DNA of 7,097 bases. Source: Acidobacteriota bacterium. GTDB lineage: Bacteria > Acidobacteriota > Terriglobia > Terriglobales > Acidobacteriaceae. Location: contig JAJXXG010000807.1 in assembly GCA_021781255.1 (NCBI GenBank), positions 1 through 7,097 on the forward strand. The letters are read 5' to 3'. Positions 4,337 through 7,097 of the stretch are shown piece after piece. The translations under genes were made by a program, and so were the position numbers. A model generated the notes under the pieces. That model was not told the DNA's origin. It ran no database searches and was given only the letters and a program-made list of their open reading frames with translations. The stretch's first letter is position 1, and the number at the start of each line of letters is the position of its first letter.

Positions 4337-7097
4337 ATGCGAATCATGTTCAGGTCTTTGGCTCTTCTTGTTCTTTGTGTTCTCATCTCCACGCTCGCGC
4401 GTTCGCAAGACATAGCCTCGGTCACCGGCGTAGTCACTGACCCCTCCGGAGCCGTCGTTCCCGGCGTAAATGTCACCGTCAGAAATCCCTCCACCGGTGT
4501 CGTCTACAAGGGCGTCAGCAACTCCGTTGGTTCCTATCTCATCACCAACGTCAACCCAGGCCCCGGCTATTCCATCACCTTTACCCGCGATGGCTTCAAG
4601 TCCGTCACCATCACCGGCCTCTACATGAACATCAGCAGCACCCGTACCCAGAACGTTCGCCTCACCCTCGGCTCTGCCGCCTCTACGGTTGAGGTGAACG
4701 GCTCCACCGAAACTGAAACCATCAATACCACCGATGCCACCATCGGCAATAACTTCCAGGTCCAGTTCCTCAACGATCTGCCCATCGCCAATCGTGACAC
4801 CCCCGCCGTGCTCTTCACCCAGCAGCCCGGCGTCACCCTCGACGGCTCCGTCACCGGCGCCCGTACTGACCAGAGCAACGTCACCCTCGACGGCCTCGAT
4901 ATGAATGACATGGCCACCGGCCAGTTCGGCGCCATCAATTCAGGCGCTCCCGTTGACTCCGTGCAGGAGTTCAACGGCACCACCGCCGGTGAAACCGCCA
5001 ACGACGGCGAGGGCGGCGGCGGCCAGTATCAGTTGGTCACCCATAGCGGATCCAACGCCTTTCACGGCGACCTGAACGAGTACCACCGCGACACCGACCT
5101 CGAAGCCAACGACTGGTTCAACAACAACGCAGGCATCGGCCGCCCTCCGCTCATCCGCAATCAGTTCGGCGGCTCCATCGGCGGTCCCATCAAGCGCCAG
5201 AAGGCCTTCTTCTTCTTTGACTGGAACAGCCGTCGCGACACCCTCAACAACATCACCGACCGCGTCGTTCCTCTTGGCAGCCTCCGCTCCGGAAACCTGA
5301 CCTACTACACCAATCAGGCCCAGGGAACCACCAACTTTATCACTCCGGCGCAAATCAAGTCCTTCGATCCCTCCGGCCTCGGCATCAACTCCGCCCTCAT
5401 GAGCGTTGCCTCTCAACGCTTTCCTCAATACAACCTCGCCAATGCTTGCGATTCGTTCTACACCGGCATCTGCGCTGACGGAATCAACACCGGCGGCTAC
5501 CAGTTCAATGCGCCTTTCCCTCTCGTTCTCAACAACTACGTCGCCCGCATTGACTACAACCTCACTGAGAATCAGCAGCTCTCCGTCACCGGCGGCGTCA
5601 TCCGCGAGACCGCCACGCAGAGTCCCATCCAGTTCCCGGGCGACCCCCTCACCTTCCCGTTCCTTGACAGCAGCTACCACTGGGTGGCCAGCCACACCTG
5701 GGCCATCGGCTCCAACAAAACCAACAAGGCCTGGTACGGTGAGACCGTCACTGACTTCAACTTCCCCAACACCTACAACCCCACCGGCGCCTTCCAGTAT
5801 GCGGCCGGATGGGGCAGCAACGGCTCGGGAGGTTCGCTGCTCTCCGGCCCCTACGCCAGCGCCAGCAACGCTCAGGCGCGCACCTATCCCATTCCCGTCG
5901 TCGGGGACGACTTTACCTGGATCAAGGGCAGGCACAACCTCCAGTTCGGCGGCACCTTCAAGTACATCAACCCCATCAGCAACACCATCCTCGACTACAA
6001 CTCTCCCAGCGTCGGCCTGGGCGGCTATCTGCCCGGACTGAGCTCCGCGCAGCGGCCCTCTGACATCGATCCCAACGCCACCAGCGACTACGACTCCCTC
6101 TTTACCTACCTGCTTGGCCACATCGCCAACGTCGCCAGCACCTTCAACTACAACGCCCAGGGCAACGTCGTCCAGCAGGGCACCGGACTTGCCACTCACT
6201 ACCGCTACTACGAAACCGAGCTCTACGTCACCGACAACTGGAAGGTCACTCCACAGCTCACCATCAACGTCGGCCTCCGCTGGCAGAACTACTCCGTCCC
6301 CTACGAGGTCAACGGCATCGAGTCCCTGCCCAACATGGGCTTCAGCCAGTACTTCGGCTATCGCGAAGCCCAAAGCGCCGCCGGAGCCAGTGGCCCCTCC
6401 ACCGACTGCAACTTCAAGCTGGGAGCCGGCGTCCCCTGCATCAACTATGTCCTGGGAGGAAAAGCCAACGGCGGACCCGGCTACTTCGGACCGCAATTTG
6501 ACAACTTCGCCCCCAGAATCGGCTTTTCCTGGGTTCCCACCTCCAACGGCAGGACCGTCTTTAACGGTGGCGCGGGCATCATCTACGACCACACCGTCGT
6601 CAACGCCATCCAGTACCAGGCCTCGCAGTACTCTTATCTCTTCCAGAGCAACGCCAATCAGCCGTACGGCGTCTCCGGCAGCCCGGGACAATCGCTCACC
6701 GGCGACATCCGTTTCGGCGGATTCTCGAATGAGCCGCCCGTCCCCTCAGCGCCGGCCGCCATCAGGCCGCCCTATACCCCTTACGTCTCCGGCGGTTCTC
6801 CCTACGGCCTTGCCAACGGTCAGGCATTCAATGAAGGCGTCGACAGCAACCTGCGCACGCCTTACTCCATCAGCTACGACTTCGGCATGCAGCATCAGTT
6901 CACGGGCGGCCTCCTCCTCAAGCTCAGCTATGTCGGCCGTCTCGGCCGCAGGCTCCTCGCGCAGGCTGACGCCAATCAGTTGATCGACTTTGCCGACAAC
7001 ACCGGAAAATCAAATCAGCTCATGAGCCAGGCCATGGCCGGAATGCACAACCAGTTGCTCCAGAACGCCAGCCTCGGCGCGCTTGCCGCGATCAACA
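4337..7097 (+). CDS. Oar-like TonB-dependent receptor with N-terminal carboxypeptidase-regulatory domain, 3' end cut
   Basis: This is an outer-membrane beta-barrel protein of the Oar/TonB-receptor-like group that Acidobacteriota carry in many copies. Such proteins are thought to bind or import large substrates such as glycans or peptides; the substrate here is unknown. A Sec signal peptide covers residues 1-23 (hydrophobic LALLVLCVLISTLA, likely cleaved after ARS, before QD). Residues 26-110 form a carboxypeptidase-regulatory-like beta-sandwich (VTGVVTDPSGAVVPGVNVTV, then GSYLITNV). A plug-like region follows with VTLDGLDMND at 182-191, VDSVQEF at 206-212 and SGSNAFHG at 237-244. Barrel strands rich in Tyr, Asn and Gly continue from there to residue 920, where the window ends; relatives have roughly 1,100-1,200 residues. 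Cys371/Cys379 and Cys691/Cys701 are two close pairs that could form disulfides in exposed loops. The start has GGGAGG ending 6 nt upstream; Met4 is a weaker alternative. An intrinsic terminator just upstream suggests regulated read-through. I see no typical TonB box, so energy coupling is not shown. Confidence 0.94.
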   Translation, partial: MRIMFRSLALLVLCVLISTLARSQDIASVTGVVTDPSGAVVPGVNVTVRNPSTGVVYKGVSNSVGSYLITNVNPGPGYSITFTRDGFKSVTITGLYMNISSTRTQNVRLTLGSAASTVEVNGSTETETINTTDATIGNNFQVQFLNDLPIANRDTPAVLFTQQPGVTLDGSVTGARTDQSNVTLDGLDMNDMATGQFGAINSGAPVDSVQEFNGTTAGETANDGEGGGGQYQLVTHSGSNAFHGDLNEYHRDTDLEANDWFNNNAGIGRPPLIRNQFGGSIGGPIKRQKAFFFFDWNSRRDTLNNITDRVVPLGSLRSGNLTYYTNQAQGTTNFITPAQIKSFDPSGLGINSALMSVASQRFPQYNLANACDSFYTGICADGINTGGYQFNAPFPLVLNNYVARIDYNLTENQQLSVTGGVIRETATQSPIQFPGDPLTFPFLDSSYHWVASHTWAIGSNKTNKAWYGETVTDFNFPNTYNPTGAFQYAAGWGSNGSGGSLLSGPYASASNAQARTYPIPVVGDDFTWIKGRHNLQFGGTFKYINPISNTILDYNSPSVGLGGYLPGLSSAQRPSDIDPNATSDYDSLFTYLLGHIANVASTFNYNAQGNVVQQGTGLATHYRYYETELYVTDNWKVTPQLTINVGLRWQNYSVPYEVNGIESLPNMGFSQYFGYREAQSAAGASGPSTDCNFKLGAGVPCINYVLGGKANGGPGYFGPQFDNFAPRIGFSWVPTSNGRTVFNGGAGIIYDHTVVNAIQYQASQYSYLFQSNANQPYGVSGSPGQSLTGDIRFGGFSNEPPVPSAPAAIRPPYTPYVSGGSPYGLANGQAFNEGVDSNLRTPYSISYDFGMQHQFTGGLLLKLSYVGRLGRRLLAQADANQLIDFADNTGKSNQLMSQAMAGMHNQLLQNASLGALAAIN

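Noticed and set aside
4940..6691. 583-codon open frame on the minus strand opposite the receptor gene
   Set aside because: Its translation is dominated by Val, Gly, Ala, Glu and Asp, with no recognisable domain. It is the expected antisense shadow of a gene with C-ending codons, and the plus-strand frame is a clear outer-membrane protein.
1..7097. CRISPR array, tRNA, rRNA, insertion sequence or integrase
   Set aside because: I saw no regularly spaced direct repeats, tRNA cloverleaf, rRNA motif or transposase motif on either strand.

Overview
The window reads as chromosomal DNA of an Acidobacteriota bacterium, most likely class Terriglobia (Acidobacteriaceae type). The main reason is the last gene. 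It is a very large Oar-like TonB-dependent outer-membrane protein with an N-terminal carboxypeptidase-regulatory domain, a family greatly expanded in that phylum. The GC-rich, strongly C-skewed coding DNA and the DnaN and FolC sequences fit this, but the taxonomic call is inference from recognition, not from a search.

Layout. Positions 1-1953 hold two minus-strand genes that overlap by four bases: folC (folylpolyglutamate/dihydrofolate synthase) followed by plsC (1-acylglycerol-3-phosphate acyltransferase), which runs off the left edge. Positions 1954-2666 are a long non-coding divergent region. It contains a strong pair of overlapping inverted repeats, an AT-rich patch, several degenerate DnaA-box-like 9-mers and a probable dnaN -10 element. 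Positions 2667-3788 encode dnaN, the DNA polymerase III sliding clamp, with no dnaA or recF beside it. Positions 3789-4336 are a second long intergenic region. Positions 4337-7097 encode the first 920 residues of the TonB-dependent receptor-like protein, cut by the right edge.

The most interesting part is the 3789-4336 intergenic region. It has a near-consensus sigma-70-type promoter (TTGACC, 16 bp, TATAAC) preceded by an AT-rich UP-like tract. A perfect 12-bp palindrome lies at the predicted start of transcription. About 300 nt of densely hairpin-forming leader follows. The leader ends in a canonical intrinsic terminator (6-bp perfect stem, six Ts) 62 nt before the receptor start codon. I see no good second promoter between the terminator and the gene. 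The simplest readings are a transcription-attenuation leader (riboswitch-like or leader-peptide-controlled) for the outer-membrane gene, or a separate small RNA gene. I recognise no known riboswitch class in it.

The genes shown are not one pathway. folC-plsC looks like a housekeeping operon (folate and phospholipid synthesis), dnaN is replication, and the receptor is a surface nutrient-uptake or substrate-binding protein. The plus strand is C-rich relative to G under all four genes whatever their orientation. This suggests replication-strand bias, with plus as the lagging strand, and no origin inside the window.
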